Notes: generated from the letters alone by a model not told the origin. Positions 43,760 through 53,215 are shown, counted from the stretch's first letter. The stretch: 64,000 nt of DNA from an uncultured Flavobacteriaceae bacterium (GCA_947500385.1 CANMSA010000003.1:248001-312000); one strand, 5' to 3'. Numbers and translations are program-made.

Positions 43760-44860
43760 ATGAAAAGAGTATTATTCCTGTGTGCCCTATTTGTGGCATC
43801 TTTTAGTTATGCGCAAGACTTGCCTACAAACCCCGAACCGGGTAAATGTTATGTGCGTTGTACAACGCCCGATGTCTATGTGAACGAGACGGTCACTATT
43901 ACGGTCAAGCCGGCTTATAAGGTTTTGAAAAGAGTTCCTGCTACTTTTAAGACGGTTACGGAACGGGTTATGGTGAAGGCCGAAGGTAAAAAACTAAGAG
44001 TGATTCCGGAAAAATGGGGAACCGAAACGGTCACCTATGTATCGAAAGAAGGAGGAAACACCCTATCCATAACACCGGCATCTTTTGGTTCCAGCTCGGA
44101 AACCATTGAAATTAAACCGGCCTATGCCCAATGGGAACTAGGTGCCGTGGCACCTGATTGCGCTTCGGGGAATCCCGATGATTGTCGGTACTGGTGTTAT
44201 AAAGGATATCCTGCTGAGTTCACTACGATCGAAACAACTACCTTGGCCAGCGATGCCAGTACAAGTAAAACGCCTATCGGCTCAAAGAATGCTTCCTATA
44301 CCAAGCAAGTGCTGTTAGAAGCTGCACGGGTAGAGGAAGAGGTTATTCCTGCCCAATACAAGGAAATTACAAAGACTGTTTTAGACCAAGACGCCTATAC
44401 CACTGAAGAAACGGTACCTGCGGTTACCAAGACCATCACCAAGGAAGTATTGAAAGAAAAAGGTGGACTTACGACTTGGAAAGAAGTAGAGTGCTCATTG
44501 GTGGAGTACCAAGCGCTTCCTATCAATTGGAATCTGGGTAGTGCAACCTTGACTTCCCAGGCCCGAAGTATCATCGATTCTCGATTAATGCCGGTGTTGG
44601 CCCAAAACCCGGGTGTTAAATTGGAAATCGCTTCCCATACCGATGTACGTGGAAAAGCTGCTTCAAACCAAGACCTTTCAGAAAGAAGGGCAAAAGCCGT
44701 GGCCGATTACTTGATTAGCAAGGGTATCAACTCTAGCTTATTGGTTGCGAATGGGTATGGAGAAACGAAAGTAAAGAATAGATGTAGAGAAGGCGTTTCC
44801 TGTACAGAAAGAGAACACGCCGTAAACAGAAGAACGGAGTTCAGATTGATCAACAACTAA
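43760..44860 (+). CDS. OmpA family protein with N-terminal repeat region
   Basis: A 366-residue envelope protein. Signal peptide 1-18 (SFSYAQ). The middle carries degenerate repeats of a PA-x-[YFW]-x-x-[VI]-x-x-x-V unit (KPAYKVLKRV, PATFKTVTERV, PAQYKEITKTV, PAVTKTITKEV) and four Cys (CYVRC, CASGNPDDCRYWC). The C-terminal OmpA domain (about 255-366) binds peptidoglycan: LEIASHTDVRGKAASNQDLSERRAKAVADYL and HAVNRRTEFRL with the Asp and Arg that hold diaminopimelate. No barrel is visible. It is a single gene ending at a terminator; upstream TATCTTCG (43707-43714) is a one-mismatch -7 box. Confidence 0.9.
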   Translation: MKRVLFLCALFVASFSYAQDLPTNPEPGKCYVRCTTPDVYVNETVTITVKPAYKVLKRVPATFKTVTERVMVKAEGKKLRVIPEKWGTETVTYVSKEGGNTLSITPASFGSSSETIEIKPAYAQWELGAVAPDCASGNPDDCRYWCYKGYPAEFTTIETTTLASDASTSKTPIGSKNASYTKQVLLEAARVEEEVIPAQYKEITKTVLDQDAYTTEETVPAVTKTITKEVLKEKGGLTTWKEVECSLVEYQALPINWNLGSATLTSQARSIIDSRLMPVLAQNPGVKLEIASHTDVRGKAASNQDLSERRAKAVADYLISKGINSSLLVANGYGETKVKNRCREGVSCTEREHAVNRRTEFRLINN

Positions 44861-44886
44861 ATACCATCAACACACCATCCTAAAAC

Positions 44887-44920
44887 AAAAAGGCCTTCCG
44901 TTTATCGAAAGGCCTTTTTT
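44887..44920 (+). terminator. Terminator after the OmpA gene
   Basis: AAAAAGGCCTT pairs with AAGGCCTTTTT, loop about 11 bases, with A and T runs on both sides; it can also serve the convergent thioredoxin-like gene ending at 44936. Confidence 0.9.
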
Positions 44921-44935
44921 AATTTCAAACGTTTC

Positions 44936-45388
44936 CTAGTTTTTATATTTATTGAACATGGCCATATGGTATTGTACGTCCCCTGTCATACTATACCCCG
45001 AATACTCATCCAAGGCTTTCCCTTTTGGGTTTAAAATAACGAACAAGGGAAAAACCCCCTTCTTGTTATGTTTGGCCAAGACTTTCATATTATGTGCTTT
45101 CTGGTCTGCAGATAATAAGTCCATATTTCGTGGAATATCAATATATAAAATAGCGTACTTTTCAGAGACGCTTTTAAAATCGGCCGTGTCAAACAGGTCC
45201 TTCTTTAGCATCTTACAGGGGGCACACCAATCACTTCCCGTAAAATAAACGAGTACATTCGTATTGTTTTCCTTGGCGGATGCCAAGGCCGCTTCATAAT
45301 CCTTTAACCAACCCTCGCCATCTTCCTGGGTGCCGGTTTGCCCTAACATATAAAGGGGTAGGAGTAACATGATTAACCATTTTCTCAT
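44936..45388 (-). CDS. Exported thioredoxin-like protein
   Basis: A 150-residue protein with signal peptide (1-17, YMLGQ). GSDWCAPCKMLKKDLF contains the redox pair WCAPC and VFPLFVILNPKGKAL the cis-Pro strand, with a Thioredoxin_7-like layout (DWLKDYEAALASAKENNTNVLVYFTG). It probably reduces or isomerises disulfides in the periplasm. The following YbaB gene lies upstream in the same direction, 171 bases away. Confidence 0.9.
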   Translation of the reverse strand: MRKWLIMLLLPLYMLGQTGTQEDGEGWLKDYEAALASAKENNTNVLVYFTGSDWCAPCKMLKKDLFDTADFKSVSEKYAILYIDIPRNMDLLSADQKAHNMKVLAKHNKKGVFPLFVILNPKGKALDEYSGYSMTGDVQYHMAMFNKYKN

Positions 45389-45559
45389 AGGTAGCTTGTA
45401 GTTTATATGATCAGAATGTTTGTTTCAATCAAAAAAGACACCGTCCCTAAGGGAAAGTGGTCTGTGGAAACGCTCCGGGCGATAAAATTTGTCAATACCA
45501 CTTGAACACCAAAAAGCTTGCCATTTTCATTTTTTTGCCCCGCGAAACTGCGACACCGT

Positions 45560-45886
45560 CTATTTAAAGAACGCATCCATGCCCGGGATATTGGGCATGC
45601 CTTCCTTGGCGACCGCCGCCAATTCGGTTTCATTTACCGAGGTTGCTTGGGCAATCGCCTTGTTAATGGTGAGTATCAGATAGTCTTCTAACTGTTCCTT
45701 ATCGCCCAAGAGCGCATCACTGATCGTAATATCCTTTAAAACGCGGTTGGCCGTTATCGTTACGGAAAGTAGGCCATCTGCGGACTTTTCTTCTAAGCTA
45801 ACAGAATCCATACGTTTTTTAGTCGCTTCGACCTTGGCTTGAGTTTCTTTGAGTTTCCCCATCATACCCATCATATCTCCAAACAT
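45560..45886 (-). CDS. YbaB/EbfC family nucleoid-associated protein
   Basis: A 108-residue DNA-binding protein. [28 protein letters not shown] is the Met-rich coiled N-terminus of this family, followed by a beta sheet ([19 protein letters not shown]) and a C-terminal helix. It forms dimers that bend DNA. In many bacteria it is beside dnaX-recR, but not here. Confidence 0.9.
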   Translation of the reverse strand: MFGDMMGMMGKLKETQAKVEATKKRMDSVSLEEKSADGLLSVTITANRVLKDITISDALLGDKEQLEDYLILTINKAIAQATSVNETELAAVAKEGMPNIPGMDAFFK

Positions 45887-46033
45887 ACTGTGTTATTTTA
45901 AGTTCTGGGCTCAAAATTAGTAAATTGCCGCGATAAACCAGTTACTTTACAATGAACCGATAAGGGTTTGGGCCATTCGAATTGTCGTTCCTCGTATCAG
46001 GTTTGGCCTACATCCGTACATAAAAAATAAAGA

Positions 46034-48172
46034 ATGAAACGAATTCAAAAAGTGATTCCTGTTTTGATAGGATGCCTTACTTTTGTGGCTTCCTGTAAAA
46101 ACGAAGAAACGCAGATGGTCAAGATTTCCGCTCCGGTGGCTAAAAAGCAACCAAAGACATTTGAAAAGCATGGTGATGTTCGAGTAGATGACTACTATTG
46201 GATGAACGATCGGGAAGATTCCACTGTGATTGCGCATTTAGAAGCCGAGAACGCTTACTACGCGGAGATGACCCGGCATACGACAAGTTTTCAGCAAGTG
46301 TTGTTCGATGAAATGAAAGGACGTATAAAGGAAGATGATTCTTCTGTGCCTTACAAGAACAATGGCTACTGGTACATAACACGTTTTGAAACAGGTCAGC
46401 AATACCCCATTTATTCTAGGAAAAGAGAAAGCTTGGACGCAGAAGAGGAAGTGATGTTCAATGGCAACGAAATGGCCGAAGGACATGATTTTTTTAATCT
46501 TGGGGGCTTGTCTATCAGTCCTAACAATGAATTGGCGGTGTTTGGGGTAGATACCGTTTCTAGAAGACAATACACTTTGCGGATAAAGAATTTGAGAACC
46601 GGTGAGGTGTATGCCGATAAGATAGATAATACCACCGGAGGCGCTGTTTGGGCAGATGACAACCAAACAATGTTTTATACCAAAAAGGACCCTGTAACGC
46701 TGCGCTCGGATAAAGTATATAAGCATGTTTTAGGAACTGCGGAGAGCGATGATGTGCTCATATTTCATGAGGAAGATGAGACTTTTGGTTGTTATGTCTA
46801 CAAAACGAAGTCAAAAAAATTTATCGTTATTGGCTCTTACAGTACCTTGACCTCCGAGTATAGAATTCTTCCGGCCAAAGAACCCAATGGCGAATTCACC
46901 CTTTTTTCAGAAAGGGAAAGAGGTCTTGAGTATTCGATTGCCCATTATGGAGACAATTTCTATGTACTTACCAATAAGGATGGCGCCACCAACTTTAAAC
47001 TGATGATTACAAAGGAGGGCGCTACCGAATCTGGGCAGTGGGAGGAGTTCATTGCTCACAGGGAGGATGTGCTCTTGGAAGATATTGACATATTTAAAAA
47101 TTTCTATGTGTTATCCGAACGGGAAAAAGGCCTTAATAAATTGAAAATAGTTCGCTGGGATGGGACCGATAGCTATTACCTACCTTTCGACAGCGAAACA
47201 TATACGGCCTATGTTGGTGCCAATCCCGATTTTGACACCAACGTGTTGCGGTACGGATATAATTCCATGACAACACCGAGTTCTACGATCGATTTCAATA
47301 TGGATTCCCGTGAAAAGGAAATCAAAAAGGAACAAGAGGTGTTAGGGGGAACGTTTAGCAAACAGCACTATATGGAGAAACGCCTTTGGGCAACCGCGCG
47401 GGATGGTGTAAGGGTTCCCATATCGATCGTTTATCATAAGGATACGGAGTTAAACGATACCACTCCCATATTACAGTACGCCTATGGGTCGTACGGCGCT
47501 ACGATAGACCCCTATTTCTCTACAGTACGCCTCAGTTTGTTAGACCGGGGTTTTGCCTTTGCCATAGCCCATATTCGTGGCGGACAGTACTTGGGCAGGC
47601 CCTGGTATGAAGACGGGAAGTTGCTTAAGAAGAAAAACACGTTTACCGATTTCATAGATTGTTCAAGGTTCCTGATTTCGGAAGGGTATACCAGCAGCGA
47701 ACATTTATATGCTATGGGGGGGTCGGCAGGAGGCCTTCTAATGGGAGCCATCGTCAATATGGCCCCAGAAGTGTACAATGGCATTGTATCACAAGTACCT
47801 TTTGTAGATGTAGTAACCACGATGCTCGATGATTCAATTCCGTTGACGACGGGCGAATACGATGAATGGGGAAATCCTAATGAAAAGGAATATTACGAGT
47901 ATATGAAATCGTACTCACCGTATGATAACGTACAGGCGCATGTGTATCCCAATATGTTGGTGACCACCGGGCTGCATGATTCGCAGGTACAGTACTTTGA
48001 ACCGGCAAAGTGGGTCGCCAAACTACGGGAGTTAAAAACTGACGATCATCTATTACTTTTTGATATCAATATGGAAGCTGGTCATGGTGGGGCCTCAGGC
48101 CGTTTTGAGTCCCTAAAGGAGGTAGCAAAAGAGTACGCTTTTCTACTTGATTTGGAAGGAAAAACGCACTAA
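46034..48172 (+). CDS. S9 family peptidase, oligopeptidase B-like lipoprotein
   Basis: A 712-residue serine peptidase. The N-terminus VIPVLIGCLTFVASC is a lipoprotein signal, so it is exported, unlike cytoplasmic oligopeptidase B. A seven-bladed propeller (about 75-420) begins DDYYWMNDREDSTVIAHLEAEN. The hydrolase domain has Ser564 in GGSAGGLLMG, Asp649 in GLHDSQVQYFEP and His684 in AGHGGASGR. It cleaves oligopeptides, in OpdB after basic residues. Single gene; a pair of -7 boxes for the next gene starts just after its stop. Confidence 0.93.
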   Translation: MKRIQKVIPVLIGCLTFVASCKNEETQMVKISAPVAKKQPKTFEKHGDVRVDDYYWMNDREDSTVIAHLEAENAYYAEMTRHTTSFQQVLFDEMKGRIKEDDSSVPYKNNGYWYITRFETGQQYPIYSRKRESLDAEEEVMFNGNEMAEGHDFFNLGGLSISPNNELAVFGVDTVSRRQYTLRIKNLRTGEVYADKIDNTTGGAVWADDNQTMFYTKKDPVTLRSDKVYKHVLGTAESDDVLIFHEEDETFGCYVYKTKSKKFIVIGSYSTLTSEYRILPAKEPNGEFTLFSERERGLEYSIAHYGDNFYVLTNKDGATNFKLMITKEGATESGQWEEFIAHREDVLLEDIDIFKNFYVLSEREKGLNKLKIVRWDGTDSYYLPFDSETYTAYVGANPDFDTNVLRYGYNSMTTPSSTIDFNMDSREKEIKKEQEVLGGTFSKQHYMEKRLWATARDGVRVPISIVYHKDTELNDTTPILQYAYGSYGATIDPYFSTVRLSLLDRGFAFAIAHIRGGQYLGRPWYEDGKLLKKKNTFTDFIDCSRFLISEGYTSSEHLYAMGGSAGGLLMGAIVNMAPEVYNGIVSQVPFVDVVTTMLDDSIPLTTGEYDEWGNPNEKEYYEYMKSYSPYDNVQAHVYPNMLVTTGLHDSQVQYFEPAKWVAKLRELKTDDHLLLFDINMEAGHGGASGRFESLKEVAKEYAFLLDLEGKTH

Positions 48173-48186
48173 TCCAAAAAAAATAG

Positions 48187-48207
48187 TAATTTTGCCCAGT
48201 AATTTTG
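48187..48207 (+). promoter_or_regulatory. Two -7 promoter boxes upstream of the cysteine synthase homologue
   Basis: TAATTTTG occurs twice (48187-48194 and 48200-48207), each matching TAnnTTTG, 43 and 30 bases before the start at 48238. Confidence 0.5.
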
Positions 48208-48237
48208 TTGATTTAAAAATTAACGAAAACAACCTAC

Positions 48238-49278
48238 ATGCAAAAGAAAATACAGGCACACGACAGTATATTGGCACTGATAGGCGATACGCCGCTGGTG
48301 CGGTTGAATAAAATTGTCGAAGGGTTTAAAGGGGACTACTATGCAAAAGTGGAGGCCCTAAATCCAGGCCATTCCTCCAAAGACCGTATTGCGCTCCATA
48401 TCATTGAAGCTGCTGAGCGAAAGGGTATTCTTTCTCCCGGTGATACCATCATAGAGACCACCTCGGGCAATACCGGTTTTAGCATTGCCATGGTAAGTAT
48501 CATTAAAGGGTATGAATGTATTTTGGCGGTTAGCTCGAAATCGAGCCCGGATAAGATAGACATGCTTCGGGCGATGGGGGCGAAGGTATATGTGTGTCCC
48601 GCCCATGTAAGTGCAGATGATCCGCGTTCTTATTATCAGGTGGCAAAACGGCTGCATGAGGAAACCAAAGGTAGTATCTACATCAATCAGTATTTCAACG
48701 AACTGAATACGGAGGCCCACTACAAATCTACCGGACCGGAGATTTGGAATAAAACAAATGGGGCTCTCACGCACTTGGTCGCCTGTAGCGGCACAGGAGG
48801 CACTATCTCGGGAACCGCACAGTATTTAAAAGAACAAAATCCTGAAATACAAGTTATCGGGGTGGATGCGTTCGGTAGTGTCCTTAAAAAATATCATGAA
48901 ACGGGAGAGTTTGATAGCGATGAAATTTATCCCTATCGCATCGAAGGCCTAGGTAAAAATTTGATTCCTTCCGCTACAAATTTTGAGGTCATTGATGAAT
49001 TTGTAAAGGTCACCGATGAGGATAGTGCCCATACCGCAAGGGAGATATCAAAAACAGAAGGCATTTTTGCCGGATATACTTGTGGTGCTGCCTTACAGGC
49101 CGTGAAGCAATTGAATGCACAGAACAGATTTGATAAAAACAGCAAGGTAGTCCTTATTTTTCCGGATCATGGCTCTCGTTATATGAGTAAGATTTACAGT
49201 GATGAATGGATGGAAGCCCAGGGCTTTCTTGCAAATGACCAAGTAGAAGAAACGCCGAAAATACAGGTGGTACGTTAA
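48238..49278 (+). CDS. PLP-dependent cysteine synthase family protein, candidate cysteate synthase
   Basis: A 346-residue fold-type II PLP enzyme. [13 protein letters not shown] is the N-terminal signature, Lys48 in HSSKDRIA the Schiff-base Lys, [13 protein letters not shown] the substrate loop and [15 protein letters not shown] the phosphate loop. The catalysed reaction could be O-acetylserine or phosphoserine sulfhydrylation, cystathionine formation, or cysteate formation with sulfite. It has no CBS domains. The alpha-oxoamine synthase 147 bases downstream makes cysteate synthase for capnine lipids a good hypothesis (inference). It has its own promoter and terminator. Confidence 0.85.
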   Translation: MQKKIQAHDSILALIGDTPLVRLNKIVEGFKGDYYAKVEALNPGHSSKDRIALHIIEAAERKGILSPGDTIIETTSGNTGFSIAMVSIIKGYECILAVSSKSSPDKIDMLRAMGAKVYVCPAHVSADDPRSYYQVAKRLHEETKGSIYINQYFNELNTEAHYKSTGPEIWNKTNGALTHLVACSGTGGTISGTAQYLKEQNPEIQVIGVDAFGSVLKKYHETGEFDSDEIYPYRIEGLGKNLIPSATNFEVIDEFVKVTDEDSAHTAREISKTEGIFAGYTCGAALQAVKQLNAQNRFDKNSKVVLIFPDHGSRYMSKIYSDEWMEAQGFLANDQVEETPKIQVVR

Positions 49279-49299
49279 AATCGAGATTGAAAACATATT

Positions 49300-49335
49300 A
49301 AAAAAGCAATGGTTGTATCAATCATTGCTTTTTTC
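49300..49335 (+). terminator. Terminator after the cysteine synthase homologue
   Basis: AAAAAGCAATG pairs with CATTGCTTTTT around a GTTG...CAAT inner loop, followed by T residues. Confidence 0.85.
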
Positions 49336-49398
49336 TTGTTTGTAAAAAACTGTTTAAAAACTAGGGATAATGACTAGTGTAGCTACCCAAAAATTAGC

Positions 49399-49406
49399 TA
49401 TTTTTG
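49399..49406 (+). promoter_or_regulatory. -7 promoter box of the alpha-oxoamine synthase gene
   Basis: TATTTTTG followed by C matches the consensus and ends 19 bases before the start at 49426. Confidence 0.6.
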
Positions 49407-49425
49407 CACAAATTAAAAGCGCCAA

Positions 49426-50685
49426 ATGAGAGATCTTTTCGATAGAATCATTGAGAATAAAGGGCCATTGGGAAAATGGGCCTCACAAGCAGAAGGGTAT
49501 TTTGTTTTTCCTCAATTAGAAGGCCCTATCTCGAACAGAATGCAATTTCAGGGAAAGGAAGTCATCACATGGAGTATCAACGACTACCTTGGAATGGCCA
49601 ATTTGCCTGAGATAAAAAAGATAGATAGTGAAGTAGCTGCTGAATTCGGTGCTGCATATCCCATGGGGGCACGCATGATGAGTGGCCATACCAAGTTTCA
49701 TGAGCAGCTAGAGCAAGAGCTGGCCGCTTTTGTTAGCAAAGACTCCGCATACCTCCTCAATTTTGGATATCAAGGTATCATGTCGGCTATCGATGCGCTC
49801 GTCTCCAAAGATGATATCATCGTCTACGATGTGGATTCACACGCCTGTATCATTGACGGTGTGCGGCTTCATATGGGAAAGCGTTTTACGTTTAAGCATA
49901 ACGATATAGAAAGTCTGGAGAAGAACTTGGAACGCGCTACAAAAATGGCGGAAACGACCGGTGGAGGAATTTTAGTGATTTCAGAAGGCGTTTTTGGAAT
50001 GCGGGGAGAACAAGGAAAATTGAAGGAAATCGTTGCACTCAAAAGCAAATACAATTTCCGTTTGTTGGTCGATGATGCGCATGGTTTTGGAACCTTGGGT
50101 AAAACCGGTGCAGGAGCCGGAGAGGAGCAGGGCATACAGGATGATATTGATGTTTATTTTGCCACTTTTGCAAAATCAATGGCCAGTATTGGAGCATTTT
50201 TGGCGGCCGATAAAGAAATTATTGACTATTTAAAATACAACCTGCGTTCGCAAATGTTTGCAAAGTCGTTGCCGATGATATATGTCAAAGGGGCTTTGAA
50301 ACGTTTGGACATGTTGCGAACACAACCCGAATTAAAAGCCAAGCTGTGGGAAAATGTAGATGCACTGCAGAATGGTTTAAAAGATCGTGGTTTTGATATA
50401 GGAACCACCACCAGTTGTGTAACACCGGTGTATCTGAATGGGAGCATTCCCGAGGCGATGGCCTTGGTCAAAGACCTTCGTGAAAACTACGGAATATTCT
50501 GTTCTATAGTGGTTTACCCGGTTATACCAAAAGGATTGATTCTTCTGAGAATGATTCCCACCGCAACCCACACGATGGATGATATTCATGAAACCTTGGA
50601 AGCGTTTTCAGCAATAAGGGAACGTTTGAACAACGGTACTTATAAAAGACTTTCCGCGGCAGTTGCAGCTGCTATGGGAGAGTAA
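49426..50685 (+). CDS. Alpha-oxoamine synthase, candidate cysteate/serine fatty acyltransferase
   Basis: PLP enzyme of 419 residues in the family of serine palmitoyltransferase, 2-amino-3-ketobutyrate CoA ligase and BioF. SINDYLGMANLPEIKK, YPMGARMMSGHTKFHEQLE, DVDSHACIIDGVRLHMG and VDDAHGFGTLGKTGAG are family motifs; Lys250 in FATFAKSMASIGAF binds PLP. KSMASIGAF, without the Gly-rich KALGG loop of BioF/Kbl, points to a lipid-forming enzyme. A flavobacterial member of this family makes capnine, the base of gliding-related sulfonolipids, from cysteate and fatty acyl thioester. The cysteine synthase homologue upstream supports that reading over sphingolipid synthesis from serine. Confidence 0.9.
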   Translation: MRDLFDRIIENKGPLGKWASQAEGYFVFPQLEGPISNRMQFQGKEVITWSINDYLGMANLPEIKKIDSEVAAEFGAAYPMGARMMSGHTKFHEQLEQELAAFVSKDSAYLLNFGYQGIMSAIDALVSKDDIIVYDVDSHACIIDGVRLHMGKRFTFKHNDIESLEKNLERATKMAETTGGGILVISEGVFGMRGEQGKLKEIVALKSKYNFRLLVDDAHGFGTLGKTGAGAGEEQGIQDDIDVYFATFAKSMASIGAFLAADKEIIDYLKYNLRSQMFAKSLPMIYVKGALKRLDMLRTQPELKAKLWENVDALQNGLKDRGFDIGTTTSCVTPVYLNGSIPEAMALVKDLRENYGIFCSIVVYPVIPKGLILLRMIPTATHTMDDIHETLEAFSAIRERLNNGTYKRLSAAVAAAMGE

Positions 50686-50749
50686 TTTTCAGAGATATAC
50701 AAAATTGATCCAATGTAAGCCCATGGCCGAACGTTGGATTTTTTTTTGC

Positions 50750-51871
50750 TCAGTACAGTTCTTTTCTAAAGGTTGCTCTTCTTTTGTAAATGACGGGATC
50801 GAAGTGTTTCCACATTTGGCGAATTGCTACATTATCCTCCAGTTCTGGGGTCCGATAACACATGTCAATTCCCTTCTCGGAAAAAGTTTTGTAGTATTCA
50901 TTGAAAATAATGGCCGTTACCGCTTTATTTTGATATTCGGGATGCACCCCAATCAAATAGAAGTACACATCCTTATTACTTTTTTTGGCTTTCAGTAGGT
51001 GATAAAACCCCAACGGAAAGAGTCTTCCCTTGGCTTTTTGTAAGGCCTTTGAAAAAGAAGGCATTACAATGGCAAATGCGATAAGCTTTTCTTCAGAATC
51101 TACAATGAACTTAATGTATTCCGGGTTGATAAAACTGATGTATTTCTTTTTGAAATAGGTTTTCTGAATATCCGAAATAGGAACAAAGGATGAAAGCTTG
51201 GCATAGGTCTCATTGAAAAGGTCGAACATTTTATCCGCCATGGGCAATACCTCCTTGGTCTTCGAAAAATTGATTTCCCGCAGTTTGTAACGTCTTTTTA
51301 TCAGATCATTTAGTTTGGTAAACAGTGCCGGGTCGGCATTGCGAGCGGGAAACTTATTTTCCACATATCCTTTCTCCTTTTTAAATCCTAGCCGTTCATA
51401 GTGCTTTGCATAATAGGCATGGTTGTACCAGGTAATCATACTACCGATATGTTCAAAGCCTTCGGTTAGCACGCCTACCTTATCCAGATTGGAGAAACCT
51501 ACGGGTCCTTCTGTGAAATCGAGCTTATTCTCAAGACCAATTTTTATTACTTTTTGAAGTAAGGCCTCCGAAACGGTAGGGTCGTCGATAAAATCGAACC
51601 AACCAAAACGCATTTTTCGAACTTTTTGTTCGTTCACCTCGACCCAGTTAATAATGGCAACGATGCGGCCGACCAAATGTTTGTTCTTGTATGCTAGAAA
51701 AAACCAGGCATCGGCGTTCTTAAAGGCGGGATTCTCTTTTTTGTCGAACGTTTGTAATTCGTCTGATATAATGGGTGGTACCCAGTACGGCGAGTCTTTG
51801 TAAAGCGAAAATGGGAACTTTACAAATGCTTTTAAGTCCGCTTTGGAAACAGCTTCTTTTAGGGTGACCAT
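50750..51871 (-). CDS. GNAT-superfamily acyltransferase-like protein (about 373 residues)
   Basis: A two-lobed GNAT-like protein. The N-terminal part reads FVKFPFSLYKDSPYWVPPI, then FLAYKNKHLVGRIVAIINW, and the C-terminal part has FYLIGVHPEYQNKAVTAIIFNEYYKTFSEKG, a GNAT acyl-CoA-binding segment, and ends in PVIYKRRATFRKEL. This long family, different from small N-acetyltransferases, includes (to my recollection) the bacterial ceramide synthase that N-acylates a sphingoid base. Its position convergent with the alpha-oxoamine synthase suggests it may add the second acyl chain to capnine; this is inference. ATG at 51871 is chosen over GTG at 51874. Confidence 0.8.
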   Translation of the reverse strand: MVTLKEAVSKADLKAFVKFPFSLYKDSPYWVPPIISDELQTFDKKENPAFKNADAWFFLAYKNKHLVGRIVAIINWVEVNEQKVRKMRFGWFDFIDDPTVSEALLQKVIKIGLENKLDFTEGPVGFSNLDKVGVLTEGFEHIGSMITWYNHAYYAKHYERLGFKKEKGYVENKFPARNADPALFTKLNDLIKRRYKLREINFSKTKEVLPMADKMFDLFNETYAKLSSFVPISDIQKTYFKKKYISFINPEYIKFIVDSEEKLIAFAIVMPSFSKALQKAKGRLFPLGFYHLLKAKKSNKDVYFYLIGVHPEYQNKAVTAIIFNEYYKTFSEKGIDMCYRTPELEDNVAIRQMWKHFDPVIYKRRATFRKELY

Positions 51872-51970
51872 CACAATGATTTAGTATGGTCAATATTAGG
51901 GATTATTGACAAGAGCAAGAAATATGCGCTGCTAATTTTGTTAGAATTTTAGCATAAAAATACGAACTAC

Positions 51971-53056
51971 TTAAAAATCGATCGCTCCGCTATCTTTCTC
52001 CTTGTTTTTCTTCTTTTTCTTTTTCCGCTCCTCCTTTTTAAGCTTTCGCAGTTGCTTTTTGGAAGGTCCCAGGTCAATATCCTCTGCCCCTGTGCCATCT
52101 TTGGCTTTTTTCTTTTCCTCTTTTTTCTTTTTCTTCATGGCATTCTTTTTAATAGGGCCGCCATTTTCACCCGCCTTTTGATCTTCTATCGAAATGGGCT
52201 TGTCTTTATGGAAGTCCATTCGATAGGAAAGTCCGCTGGTGATGAAAATCCGGGAGGGCGTATTCTTGAAGCTGGCACCCATATTGATATCTGCCTGAAA
52301 ATTATCATGAAACAAGTGTGCAATACCGCCACGTAGCAATACATCCGCGTAGCGATCACTTTTTATCCCTTGGTTTTCTACAAAAATGCTCCACTTCGGG
52401 TTCCGAAAAGCATGTGATAATGAAACCAAATAGCTTAGTTCGGGAAAATCGGTCCCGATGCGGTCATACGCAATGTTCGAGATCAGTACGAACCTAGGGG
52501 TAAGTCTACTCTGCGTTGCGACCATTCCACGGTAGGATATAGTAGGATCCCCGACATAAAACGGGTTGTCGCCCAAGTTAAAGGTAGCTCCGCCATATAC
52601 CGATACAGAGGGGATAAGGTTTTTGAATTTAAAGCCGTAATTCGCTTTCCAACTATACAAATTAGGCTTGTTTCGCTCCGGATTCTTGAATCGATCATAT
52701 ACCAAAAACTTAAGTCCTAAGCGATTTCGGGAAAAATCAGTTCGGTTTTCACTAAAACCCAAATTACTAAAGGTAATGTTCTGGTTTTGAAAGGTACCTT
52801 CCCAGTTAAGTTCCAATTGCTCGAATAACAAACCGTATCGCAAGGAAGCTTCCAATCCCCAGATATTACTTTGGGTATTTAACAATGAGTGGTCCTGTTG
52901 CTCAAAGAGCAAGCCCGTTTCGAGTTGTATGACATTTTTACCCACCGCATATGCGCTGACAGAGAGTCCGGGCCTGTTTGAATTAATAACATCTGTGTAT
53001 TGCGAATAGCCGATAAAATAGAGGCTAAAAAGAAATAAAAAGGATACGTACTTCAT
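51971..53056 (-). CDS. Transporter-like outer-membrane protein with Lys-rich C-terminal extension
   Basis: A 361-residue protein with signal peptide (1-18, IGYSQ). NSNRPGLSVSAYAVGKNVIQLETGL and later alternating aromatic strands up to about residue 280 (GRAMIN-like barrel strands such as FITSGLSYRMDF) match the Phenol_MetA_deg/transporter-like barrel group. The last 75 residues are not barrel but a highly charged Lys/Glu segment (MKKKKKEEKKK, LRKLKKEERKKKKKKNK) ending SGAIDF. A barrel normally ends at its last strand, so the added tail would face the periplasm. Substrate unknown. Confidence 0.8.
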   Translation of the reverse strand: MKYVSFLFLFSLYFIGYSQYTDVINSNRPGLSVSAYAVGKNVIQLETGLLFEQQDHSLLNTQSNIWGLEASLRYGLLFEQLELNWEGTFQNQNITFSNLGFSENRTDFSRNRLGLKFLVYDRFKNPERNKPNLYSWKANYGFKFKNLIPSVSVYGGATFNLGDNPFYVGDPTISYRGMVATQSRLTPRFVLISNIAYDRIGTDFPELSYLVSLSHAFRNPKWSIFVENQGIKSDRYADVLLRGGIAHLFHDNFQADINMGASFKNTPSRIFITSGLSYRMDFHKDKPISIEDQKAGENGGPIKKNAMKKKKKEEKKKAKDGTGAEDIDLGPSKKQLRKLKKEERKKKKKKNKEKDSGAIDF

Positions 53057-53186
53057 TCTTTTTTGGTATTGTATTGCTACGTTGTCTGGTAGTCAGAATT
53101 GGTTCTTTAGATTGCTAATGGCCCTTGTTTCCCTTGTTTTATTATATTTTTAAGACTTTTGCCTTATGATTAAAACGTTAGAATTG

Positions 53187-53194
53187 TACTTTTG
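53187..53194 (+). promoter_or_regulatory. -7 promoter box of the DUF4834 gene
   Basis: TACTTTTG fits TAnnTTTG, 21 bases before the start at 53216. The closest TTTG upstream is 25 bases away, longer than usual. Confidence 0.45.
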
Positions 53195-53215
53195 ATATAT
53201 TAAAGCATAAATATT

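Noticed and set aside
45403-45633. 76-codon minus-strand frame overlapping the YbaB gene end
   Set aside because: Most of it shadows ybaB in another frame, the remainder has no promoter or recognisable motif.
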